Positions 44,486-51,870 of a stretch of 64,000 bases of DNA are shown piece by piece (within the stretch, counting starts at the first letter, position 1; every line of letters begins with the position of its first letter). The position numbers and the translations under genes are program-made. The notes beneath the pieces are model-generated. The model saw nothing but the letters and a program-made list of their open reading frames with translations. It made no database searches and had not been told where the DNA came from. Source of the stretch: Mucilaginibacter limnophilus (GTDB lineage Bacteria > Bacteroidota > Bacteroidia > Sphingobacteriales > Sphingobacteriaceae); contig NZ_SACK01000005.1 of NCBI RefSeq assembly GCF_004005815.1, positions 124,001-188,000 on the forward strand. The letters are read 5' to 3'.

Positions 44486-45352
44486 ATGAAAAATTTCAGG
44501 GTATATTTATTCGCGCTTTTTTTAATTGCGTGTTTTAACACCAAAACCTTTGCCCAGCAACAACAACCTCGTATTCCCGAAGCCAGCTCAACACAAACCC
44601 TTATTCAGGATTTCGGATTAGGAAAAATAACTGTAACCTATTCGCGACCTAACGTACGCGACCGCAAGATTTTTGGCGGCATACAGCCATATGGAGAAGT
44701 ATGGCGTACCGGCGCTAACTGGGCCACAACAATTACTTTTAGTGAAGAAACCACTGTTGAGGGCAACAAAGTACCGGCGGGTACATATGCATTGTTCACT
44801 ATTCCCGGTGAAAAAGAATGGACTATTATTTTAAACAATACGCCAAAACAATGGGGTGCTTATACCTACAAGCAGTCTGACGACTTTATCCGCTTTAAAG
44901 TTCCGTCAATCAACCTGAAGGAAAAACGCGAAACATTTACAATCGCTTTTGCAAACGTTACAACCAAAACCTGCGATTTTTACCTGCTTTGGGACTATAC
45001 TGCGGTAGCAATAAAAATGGGCACTAATGACGACGCCCAGATTGTAGCCAATATTGATCAGCTAATGAAAGGTCCTAAAAAGCCATACTTCAATGCCATT
45101 CAGTATTACTATGAAAATAACCATGATTTAAATAAAGCCTTAGCCTGGGCACAGGAAGCTGAAAAAGCTGAGCCAAAAGCACCATGGTTTAAGCTATGGA
45201 AAGCCCGTGTATTGCTTAAGTTAGGAAGAAAGCAGGAAGCTATTACTGCTGCGCAGGAAGGGGTTGGTTTGGCCAAGTCATCAGACGATGATGAGTATGT
45301 TCGCCTTAATGAAGCGGTACTTGCAAAGGCAATGTATTCTGATAGTAAATAA
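44486..45352 (+). CDS. Exported DUF2911 protein with C-terminal repeats
   Basis: 288 residues. Signal peptide MKNFRVYLFALFLIACFNTK, cleavage near FAQ. DUF2911 core: ITVTYSRPNVRDRKIFGG, YGEVWRTGANWATTITFS, VPAGTYALFTIPGEKEW. Residues about 200-280 resemble TPR helices (YYYENNHDLNKALAWAQEAE). Found widely in Bacteroidota; role unknown, likely periplasmic. Confidence 0.88.
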   Translation: MKNFRVYLFALFLIACFNTKTFAQQQQPRIPEASSTQTLIQDFGLGKITVTYSRPNVRDRKIFGGIQPYGEVWRTGANWATTITFSEETTVEGNKVPAGTYALFTIPGEKEWTIILNNTPKQWGAYTYKQSDDFIRFKVPSINLKEKRETFTIAFANVTTKTCDFYLLWDYTAVAIKMGTNDDAQIVANIDQLMKGPKKPYFNAIQYYYENNHDLNKALAWAQEAEKAEPKAPWFKLWKARVLLKLGRKQEAITAAQEGVGLAKSSDDDEYVRLNEAVLAKAMYSDSK

Positions 45353-45411
45353 TTATATTCCAAAAATACTTTATAAACAAAAACTATAACCCATAAATTA
45401 TTCGAATTAGG

Positions 45412-45438
45412 TTGGTGGTATAGTTTTAGATACCTTTG
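45412..45438 (+). promoter_or_regulatory. Promoter of the ahpC-like gene
   Basis: TTG (45412-45414), 16 bp, TACCTTTG (45431-45438): perfect TAnnTTTG -7 element 25 bp before the ATG. Confidence 0.65.
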
Positions 45439-45463
45439 CAGCAAATAAAAAAACAATTATACT

Positions 45464-46009
45464 ATGATCACTATAGGACAGAAATTCCCTTCATTTTCTA
45501 AAACAGCTGTTGTTAGCCTTGAAAAAGGTAAAGAGTTTGAAACTATCACTTCAGACTTTTTAACTAACGACGATAACGTATGGACAGTTATTTTCTGGTG
45601 GCCAAAAGATTTTACTTTTGTTTGCCCTACTGAAATTGCTGAATTTAACAAAAACTACGGAGAATTCCGTGACCGTGACACCCGCCTGATCGGTGCTTCA
45701 ACCGACTCTGAGTTTGTTCACGCTGCATGGAGAACTCACCATGATGACCTTCGTGACCTTAAATTCCCAATGCTTGCTGATACTTCTAAATCACTGGCTG
45801 AAGACCTGGGCATTTTAGAGCCAAACGAAAAGATCGCTTATCGGGCTACTTTCATTATCGATCCAACCGGTATCGTTCGCTGGGTATCAGTAAACGACCT
45901 GAACGTTGGCCGTAACGTAAAAGAAGTACTGCGTGTGCTTGACGGTTTACAAACTGACGAACTTTGCCCTTGCAACTGGGAAAAAGGACAGGAAACTTTA
46001 ACTGTATAA
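45464..46009 (+). CDS. ahpC: Peroxiredoxin, AhpC type with C-terminal CxC
   Basis: 181 residues. Peroxidatic Cys in FTFVCPTEIAEF (about residue 54); the C-terminus DELCPCNWEKGQETL carries two cysteines, as in mycobacterial AhpC, whose reductant is AhpD. Reduces hydrogen peroxide and organic peroxides. The AhpD-like gene 78 bp downstream supports this pairing rather than AhpF. Confidence 0.92.
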   Translation: MITIGQKFPSFSKTAVVSLEKGKEFETITSDFLTNDDNVWTVIFWWPKDFTFVCPTEIAEFNKNYGEFRDRDTRLIGASTDSEFVHAAWRTHHDDLRDLKFPMLADTSKSLAEDLGILEPNEKIAYRATFIIDPTGIVRWVSVNDLNVGRNVKEVLRVLDGLQTDELCPCNWEKGQETLTV

Positions 46010-46028
46010 CACTGATCTTATAATATAT

Positions 46029-46065
46029 CCCCGCATTTACATTTAGGATAGTGCGGGGATTTTTT
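46029..46065 (+). terminator. Terminator/attenuator between ahpC and ahpD
   Basis: CCCCGCA/TGCGGGG stem with a 16-nt loop, then ATTTTTT. It could lower ahpD expression relative to ahpC rather than stop all reading. Confidence 0.7.
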
Positions 46066-46086
46066 GTACCCTTAAAATTAAATAAC

Positions 46087-46671
46087 ATGAGCGAAAGCAC
46101 CGAAATAATAGGCGAAATACTGCAATTTGCAGGTATTGACGCCGCATACCGTAACGAAAGCCTTACTTTGTTAGAAAAAGGCGAATCACGTTACCTGCGC
46201 GATTTAAAACTTAACTTTACCAGCACCTTAACATCAGAACATTTAAGCGCTAAAGAGTGCGCATTGGTTGGTTTAAGCATCGCTGTAAACAACGTAAATA
46301 AACCACTTACCGATTACTATACCCGCTATGCTGAAGAGCAAGGCGCAACTGCTGCAGAAATTGCTGAAGCTGTTGGCTGCGCTTCATTGCTGGCATCAAA
46401 CAACGTGTTTTATCGTTTCAGGCACTTTACTCAAAAAGAAAAATACGGCCAGATACCTGCACGTATCCGTATGCAGATAATGATGAAGCCTGTAACGGGT
46501 AAAGAATTTTTTGAACTGCTTAGCTTAGCTGTATCGGCAGTAAACGGTTGCGAGATGTGCGTTAATGCTCACGAAGATTCGCTGATTAAACTTGGTACTA
46601 CCGAAGAGCGTATTTTTGATGCCGTACGCATCGCCTCGCTGGTAACTGCAACCGGTAAGGTAATCTTTTAA
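46087..46671 (+). CDS. ahpD: AhpD-like carboxymuconolactone decarboxylase-family protein
   Basis: 194 residues from the ATG at 46087; an in-frame GTG at 46051 overlaps the upstream terminator. The redox motif GCEMCVNAHE (CxxC followed by His) matches AhpD, which passes electrons to AhpC. All-helical fold. Follows ahpC in the same direction, separated by a terminator-like hairpin. Confidence 0.88.
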   Translation: MSESTEIIGEILQFAGIDAAYRNESLTLLEKGESRYLRDLKLNFTSTLTSEHLSAKECALVGLSIAVNNVNKPLTDYYTRYAEEQGATAAEIAEAVGCASLLASNNVFYRFRHFTQKEKYGQIPARIRMQIMMKPVTGKEFFELLSLAVSAVNGCEMCVNAHEDSLIKLGTTEERIFDAVRIASLVTATGKVIF

Positions 46672-46696
46672 AATTACTATAATATGCGCTTTAAAT

Positions 46697-46736
46697 AAAA
46701 ACGGCCTTTACAATATTGTAAAGGCCGTTTTTTATG
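46697..46736. terminator. Terminator after ahpD
   Basis: Perfect palindrome with arms AAAACGGCCTTTACAAT and ATTGTAAAGGCCGTTTT, followed by TT. Bidirectional by sequence. Confidence 0.88.
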
Positions 46737-46749
46737 AACTATAAGTTCA
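46735..46749. promoter_or_regulatory. 6-3-6 palindrome upstream of a candidate small RNA
   Basis: TGAACT-ATA-AGTTCA, perfect, ending 5 bp before the TAAATTTG element at 46755-46762. Confidence 0.4.
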
Positions 46750-46768
46750 AAAATTAAATTTGTATTTA

Positions 46769-46917
46769 TCGTGCAAAAAAAATTAATTTTATAGCAAGAT
46801 TAAACAAACCTCGGTTTCATAATATATTTCTTGAACTGTGCTGCTGGGGTGGAAATTAATTTAATTGTTAATTTTTTGGGGAAGCCGTTTCATACTCAGT
46901 ATCGAAACGGCTTTTGT
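46769..46917 (+). ncRNA. Candidate small RNA of about 150 nt
   Basis: A perfect -7 element TAAATTTG (46755-46762) precedes, and a hairpin with T-run follows (AAGCCGTTTC 46882-46891, GAAACGGCTT 46904-46913, then TTG). Between them there is no ATG frame. AAAAAATTAA near 46783 can pair with TTAATTTTTT near 46870 to close a long stem, a 6S-like outline. No -33 TTG at the usual distance. Identity not established. Confidence 0.4.
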
Positions 46918-46919
46918 TT

Positions 46920-47061
46920 GCCCCCTACCCCCCTGAAGGGGGAATTACAAACACTGAATGTTAAACGCCGAATGATGAATTGATCTTTACTTCATTATTC
47001 GGCGTTCATTATTTTAAAATCAATATTATGAATCTTATTCCCCTTTAGGGGGTTAGGGGGC
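46920..47061. repeat. MITE-like element with inverted terminal repeats
   Basis: Left end 46920-46946 (GCCCCCTACCCCCC then TGAAGGGGGAATT) and right end 47037-47061 (reverse complement GCCCCCTAACCCCC then TAAAGGGGAAT) are inverted copies. Inside is a hairpin AACGCCGAATGATGAA (46964-46979) / TTCATTATTCGGCGTT (46991-47006). The right end touches the stop codon of the efflux gene. No coding capacity or target duplication seen. Confidence 0.6.
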
Positions 47062-48605
47062 TAATGCGCGTCAGTAACCGCTTTCATGTTCTTACGGAAA
47101 GGCTGCAGGTAAAGCAGCGGTATCGAGAACAACATGATCAGTCCTGAAACCCAATACGCGTCATCATAAGTTAACAACAATGTTTGCTTAACTACCGTAC
47201 CCTCAATTGCCCTGTATGCCATTTGTGTGGCATCCATTATCGATTTGCCTTTGGCTACAAAAGCTTGGGTGTACATATTTAAACGCTGTAACAGTTCAGG
47301 ATCATAAACGTTAATATTCGTCAATAATTCATTTCGGTGATAACCCTGCCTAACGTGTATTAATGTAGTTAACGCCGCAATACCAAATGAGCCACCTAAT
47401 TGGCGCATCATGTTGTTCAAACCAGAACCCTGTCCTATTTCAGGTCCCTTAAGATCGGCCATAGCCAGGGTGGTTAAAGGCACAAACAAAAGCGCCATAC
47501 CAACACCGCGTATCAGCAATGGTATCATCACATCTCTCTCGCCGGTTTCAAGTGTCGAATTGCTCAACATCCAGGTAAACACAAAGAACAGGAACATACC
47601 GGCTGTTGCCATAAACTGTGCAGGTATACCTCTATTCAGCATCTTCCCGATAAAAGGCATCATCATAATAGTACATAAACCACCAGGAAACAACAACTCA
47701 CCGGTTTGTTGGGCGGTAAAACCCAACAGGTTCTGACAAAATACCGGGAACACGAATACCGACCCATATAAACCGAAACCCAAGATAAATGAGGTAAACA
47801 TACCCACTGCGAAGCTTCGATGTCGTAGAATGCTAAAGTTAACCACAGGGTGATCAGTATTTAATTCACGCCATACAAATAATATGGCACCAATAATAGC
47901 TGTTGCTGTTAACACGGTGATATACGGAGTAGCAAACCAATCTTCGCTTTCACCTTTTTCAAGTATAGTTTGCAGCGAGCCTACCGAAACAGCAAGCAGT
48001 AATATCCCCCACCAGTCGACAGGCTTGCCTGTAATTTTGGGCGTTTCTTTAACAAATGTGTAAGTAAGAAAGAATGCCAGCGCGCCTACAGGAATATTAA
48101 CGTAAAATATCCATGGCCATGCATAGTGGTTGGTTATATAACCACCTATTGTTGGGCCTACAGTAGGGCCAACTACGGCACCAAGACCAAACAAAGCCGT
48201 TGCCGTACCTATTTGTTCGCGCGGCCAGGTCTCTATCAATATAGCCTGTGCAGTGGATATCAAGCCACCACCGGCAAGGCCTTGTAAAATCCTGAAAGCT
48301 ACAAGCTCTTCGAGTGTAGTGGCATTACCGCATAAAAATGATGCTATAGTAAACACAACTATTGAGGCCAAAAAATAATTCTTCCGGCCGAATTTATCAC
48401 CCAGCCAACCCGACATGGGCAATATAATAACATTTGCTACCGCATAGCCTGTTACCACCCATGCAATATCCTCAAGCGTAGCGCCAAGGTTACCCATAAT
48501 GTCAGGCAGCGATACGTTTACAATAGTGGTATCAATAAGCTCAAGCAGCGATGCCATAATTACCGTGATGGTAATTATCCATTTTTTAAAGCCAGTCTCA
48601 GCCAT
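47061..48605 (-). CDS. DHA2-family MFS efflux permease (EmrB-like)
   Basis: 514 residues with about 14 membrane helices; drug:H+ antiporter-2 text LIDTTIVNVSLPDIMGNLG, GWLGDKFGRKNYF and LFGLGAVVGPTVGPTIGGY. It would export drugs or toxic organics with the adjacent HlyD and TolC proteins. Three bp separate it from the HlyD gene. Last gene of the operon; its stop overlaps the repeat element by 1 bp. Confidence 0.92.
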   Translation of the reverse strand: MAETGFKKWIITITVIMASLLELIDTTIVNVSLPDIMGNLGATLEDIAWVVTGYAVANVIILPMSGWLGDKFGRKNYFLASIVVFTIASFLCGNATTLEELVAFRILQGLAGGGLISTAQAILIETWPREQIGTATALFGLGAVVGPTVGPTIGGYITNHYAWPWIFYVNIPVGALAFFLTYTFVKETPKITGKPVDWWGILLLAVSVGSLQTILEKGESEDWFATPYITVLTATAIIGAILFVWRELNTDHPVVNFSILRHRSFAVGMFTSFILGFGLYGSVFVFPVFCQNLLGFTAQQTGELLFPGGLCTIMMMPFIGKMLNRGIPAQFMATAGMFLFFVFTWMLSNSTLETGERDVMIPLLIRGVGMALLFVPLTTLAMADLKGPEIGQGSGLNNMMRQLGGSFGIAALTTLIHVRQGYHRNELLTNINVYDPELLQRLNMYTQAFVAKGKSIMDATQMAYRAIEGTVVKQTLLLTYDDAYWVSGLIMLFSIPLLYLQPFRKNMKAVTDAH

Positions 48606-48608
48606 TAT

Positions 48609-49664
48609 TTAATTTTTTATATCTACCGAAACATCTACGCTCATGCCGGGGCGTAGTTTCGCTAATTGTTCTGGAGTTCCGTTTATTTTGATTTTAACAG
48701 GTATGCGTTGTACTACTTTCACAAAGTTACCGGTAGCATTATCCGGAGGTAGCAGAGAAAATTTTGCACCTGTGGCAGGCGAAAAATTGTAAACTGAACC
48801 TTCCAATTCTAAATCCGGATAAGCGTCAACCTCAATTTTTACATGCTGCCCGTTACGAATGTCGTTCAGCTGTGTTTCTTTAAAGTTGGCGGTTACATAC
48901 AGGCTGTTATCGTTAACAATAGCAAACAAGGTTTGTCCCGGCTGTACCAATTGGCCCACCTGTACGTTCTTTTTAGCAACCATACCACTTGCAGGCGCTT
49001 TTATTGATGCATAAGTTAACTGCAGTTTTGCAAAGTCAACATCAGCCTGACGTTGGGTAACGCCGGTATTGGTAACCTTTAACTGGCTGCGGGTAGTACC
49101 TACCTGCTCCACAGCGGCTTTATACTGATCCTGTGCAGCACGATAATTTGCTTGTGCTACCTGTAATTCGGTTTTAGCCTGATCAAACTGCTGACGGGTG
49201 ATTGAACCGTCCTTAACCAGGTTGGCATAACGGTCGTAATCTTTACGTACCTGCTCTAATTTTGCGGCAGCTGATGCTACATTAGCTTTTGCAGTAGCTG
49301 AATTAGCCTGGTTAGTGTATATCTGTTGCTGACCAACGTCGATACCCGCTGTAGCGCCCGATTGTGCGGCCTGTGCCTGTTCAACTTTTACCTTAAGGTC
49401 ACGGTCGTCAATTTTAACAAGCAGCTGGCCTTTGGTAACGTGGGTGTTTTCTTCAAATAAAATGCTATCTACATAACCGCCTACGCGTGCTACTACCGGA
49501 CTAATATCCGCGTCAATCTGAGCGTTATCTGTATCCTCATGACCGCTATAATAAATGTATTCTTTTATACCGAAAATAACACCTGCAAGCAGGATAACCC
49601 CTAAAATGATAGGTATTACTTTCGATTTCTTTTTTGGTTCTGATGATTCTGTATTCTGTGCCAT
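48609..49664 (-). CDS. HlyD/EmrA-type membrane fusion protein
   Basis: 351 residues. One N-terminal helix (about 17-36), lipoyl half-motifs (VARVGGYVDSILFEENTHVT, APASGMVAKKNVQVGQLVQPG), a coiled-coil hairpin about 85-200, and a beta-barrel end. It bridges the EmrB-like pump and TolC in the periplasm. Lies 24 bp after the TolC gene. Confidence 0.92.
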   Translation of the reverse strand: MAQNTESSEPKKKSKVIPIILGVILLAGVIFGIKEYIYYSGHEDTDNAQIDADISPVVARVGGYVDSILFEENTHVTKGQLLVKIDDRDLKVKVEQAQAAQSGATAGIDVGQQQIYTNQANSATAKANVASAAAKLEQVRKDYDRYANLVKDGSITRQQFDQAKTELQVAQANYRAAQDQYKAAVEQVGTTRSQLKVTNTGVTQRQADVDFAKLQLTYASIKAPASGMVAKKNVQVGQLVQPGQTLFAIVNDNSLYVTANFKETQLNDIRNGQHVKIEVDAYPDLELEGSVYNFSPATGAKFSLLPPDNATGNFVKVVQRIPVKIKINGTPEQLAKLRPGMSVDVSVDIKN

Positions 49665-49688
49665 TTTAATATATAGTGAGTGTGTTTA

Positions 49689-51047
49689 TTACTTGTTTAG
49701 TTTTCCGGTTGATTTTAATAAAGTATAGTATGCAAGTCCGGCGTCAGCTTTAGCAAGTTCAAGGTTGATCTGCGCCTGATACAACAATGTCTGCGCATCT
49801 GCACGGTCAACAGCCGAAGCAATGTTGCTGCGGTATTTTGATTCCAATATTTTATTGTTTTCGCCCGCTTGCGCGATAGATGTTTGCAGCAGCCTTATTT
49901 TCTCAAGCGCCGAAATGTAGGTTTGATAGTTTTGGTTCACCTCGTTCTTAATCCTGTCGACAGTGATACTTTTGTTAATGTCGGCTTCAGTACGCTGAAT
50001 TTTGGCTTCAGCTACTTTATGCTTATTTGTCCACAGCGCGCCAAAGTTCCATGATGCAGTTAAGCCAATAGATATTGGCGTAATGTAGCTACCTGATTTT
50101 GGCAGCGGGTTAGCAGCCACACCTACATAGTAAGCGCTTGCAGCAGCGGCAAGATTTGGAAGCGTATTAGCTTTTACACTGCTGATGTTCTTGTCGGCCA
50201 CCTGCGCCTGCAAATCAGCCTGCTGTAATTCGGGACGGTTCGCCAGCGCGGTATCAATATAGCTGTTCAGCATACCCATTGGCTGCTCGGCGCCTGCTAC
50301 CTGTTCAATTCTTAACTGAGTGGTTTCAGGTAATCCTAAAAGTATGTTCAAATTATAATTAACAATCTTACGGTTGTTTTCAAGGTCGATGCCATTTAAC
50401 TCAACGTTCGAGCGTTGCAACTGGAATTGCAGTACATCATTTTTGGTTACAATACCCTGCTCAAAAAAGCGTTGCGACTGTTTAATTTGCTGATCAATAG
50501 TGGCAATGTTTTGCTGCACTACTTTTTGACCCTGTAACACTTTGTACAGGTTATAATATGAGCTGATGATATTGTAAACGATCTGATCTTTATCGTTCAC
50601 CTCGTCCAGGCGAGCTATCTGCGTAAGCAGTTCGGTTGATTCGCGGGCATACTTTAGTTTATTACCTGCGAAAATTACCTGGCTTAATGATAAAGTGCCC
50701 AGATAAGCATTGGCACTTTTTGGCAAAGAGAAACTTTCTTCGCCAAACTCTAAACGGTTAGCCGGGATTTGTGCACGGCTGTAACCAAAGCTTGCGCTAC
50801 CAGTTGGCAGCGATTCGTCTTTTGCCTGGTTATACTGGGCAACGGCACGTTCAATGCGGGTGTTTGATAATTTTAATGCTTTGCTGTTTTCAACGCCAAG
50901 TTTTATGGCTTCGTCAAGTGTCATCACCCTTTCCTGCGCGCTGGCCGTAAAGGCAAGCAGCATAGCAACAAGAAAAGCCACCAGGGCGTATATAGACAGC
51001 TCCCGGTGTAAAAAGTGCGGATTGGTTGTGTTATTATATGTTGTCAT
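49689..51047 (-). CDS. TolC-family outer membrane efflux protein
   Basis: 452 residues with signal peptide ending near TASAQ (about residue 38) and two outer membrane efflux repeats (LDEAIKLGVENSKALKLS; RPELQQADLQAQVADKNIS). Helical barrel composition is typical. The start codon shares one base with the TetR stop (TAATG). Confidence 0.92.
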   Translation of the reverse strand: MTTYNNTTNPHFLHRELSIYALVAFLVAMLLAFTASAQERVMTLDEAIKLGVENSKALKLSNTRIERAVAQYNQAKDESLPTGSASFGYSRAQIPANRLEFGEESFSLPKSANAYLGTLSLSQVIFAGNKLKYARESTELLTQIARLDEVNDKDQIVYNIISSYYNLYKVLQGQKVVQQNIATIDQQIKQSQRFFEQGIVTKNDVLQFQLQRSNVELNGIDLENNRKIVNYNLNILLGLPETTQLRIEQVAGAEQPMGMLNSYIDTALANRPELQQADLQAQVADKNISSVKANTLPNLAAAASAYYVGVAANPLPKSGSYITPISIGLTASWNFGALWTNKHKVAEAKIQRTEADINKSITVDRIKNEVNQNYQTYISALEKIRLLQTSIAQAGENNKILESKYRSNIASAVDRADAQTLLYQAQINLELAKADAGLAYYTLLKSTGKLNK

Positions 51048-51676
51048 TATTTTAGTAAGTACGCTTTTAATAATTCTTTCAAATATTTTTTGATACGGGG
51101 CTTTAATTCATTCTCCATATAGGCTGCGTCATTTACATCGTTTCCTAACATTTTTGATGCCACCAATGAGGTGTTGGTGATGTAATTCTTTGTGCCAAAA
51201 ATTGTTGCAACCGCCATCTCGGTATCGGCTTCCTGCCTGAACTGCCCGCTTGCTTTTCCGTCATCAATAATCTTCTTTACTTCAAGCACATTTGTTAGCA
51301 GTATGTCGCCTATCTTATCCATCAATCCGTCGCGGCGGTTAAGTGACATCTCACGGTTAATTAGCTTGGCAAAACAGCTGTTTACAACTACCTTATTAAT
51401 AAATGCTTCAATAAACGCATCCAGTTTATCCCATGCATTCATGCTTGCATCGTTACCCAGGTTCTGTAACATACTGCGGAACATTTCTATTTTACGCTCG
51501 AATACCGCCAGGAACAATCCTTCTTTGGATCCAAAGTAGTAGTTCAACATGGCCATATTCACCCCTGCTTCGCCTGATATGGTACGGGTTGAAGCAGCGT
51601 CATACCCCAGATCTGAAAATACTTTTTCAGCTACGTCGAGTATGTGATCCTTCTTATCTGATTTATCCTTTTCCAT
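51047..51676 (-). CDS. TetR/AcrR-family regulator of the efflux operon
   Basis: 209 residues. HTH in the N-terminal 50: ILDVAEKVFSDLGYDAASTR, GVNMAMLNYYFGSKEGLFL. The ligand domain is unspecific. First gene of the efflux operon, coupled to the TolC gene, so probable autorepressor. Two matching palindromes lie upstream (51695-51718, 51769-51790). Confidence 0.92.
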   Translation of the reverse strand: MEKDKSDKKDHILDVAEKVFSDLGYDAASTRTISGEAGVNMAMLNYYFGSKEGLFLAVFERKIEMFRSMLQNLGNDASMNAWDKLDAFIEAFINKVVVNSCFAKLINREMSLNRRDGLMDKIGDILLTNVLEVKKIIDDGKASGQFRQEADTEMAVATIFGTKNYITNTSLVASKMLGNDVNDAAYMENELKPRIKKYLKELLKAYLLK

Positions 51677-51694
51677 AATTTTTACAGCACAAAG

Positions 51695-51718
51695 TTAATT
51701 AATCGATTGATTAATTAA
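51695..51718. promoter_or_regulatory. TetR operator candidate 1
   Basis: Perfect inverted repeat: TTAATTAATC, GATT, GATTAATTAA. It begins 19 bp upstream of the TetR start codon. Confidence 0.65.
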
Positions 51719-51768
51719 TGTTAACTTATTGTCATTAAAACATAACATATTGATAATCAATTATAAAA

Positions 51769-51790
51769 AATCAATCAATCGATTAATTAA
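51769..51790. promoter_or_regulatory. TetR operator candidate 2
   Basis: AATCAATCAATCGAT followed by TAATTAA; its reverse complement matches candidate 1 around the shared ATCGAT core. Centres are 76 bp apart. It lies 81 bp before the PIG-L start, so that gene may be controlled too. Confidence 0.55.
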
Positions 51791-51870
51791 TAATAATTTA
51801 ACAACAATGTTTGCGCTTTATTAGTACAGACGATTATGTGCGCTCAATCTTTTATATATTTTTACAGAAT

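Noticed and set aside
51811..51870. Longer PIG-L start
   Set aside because: The ATG at 51871 begins a proper signal peptide; the extension would put 20 polar residues ahead of it.
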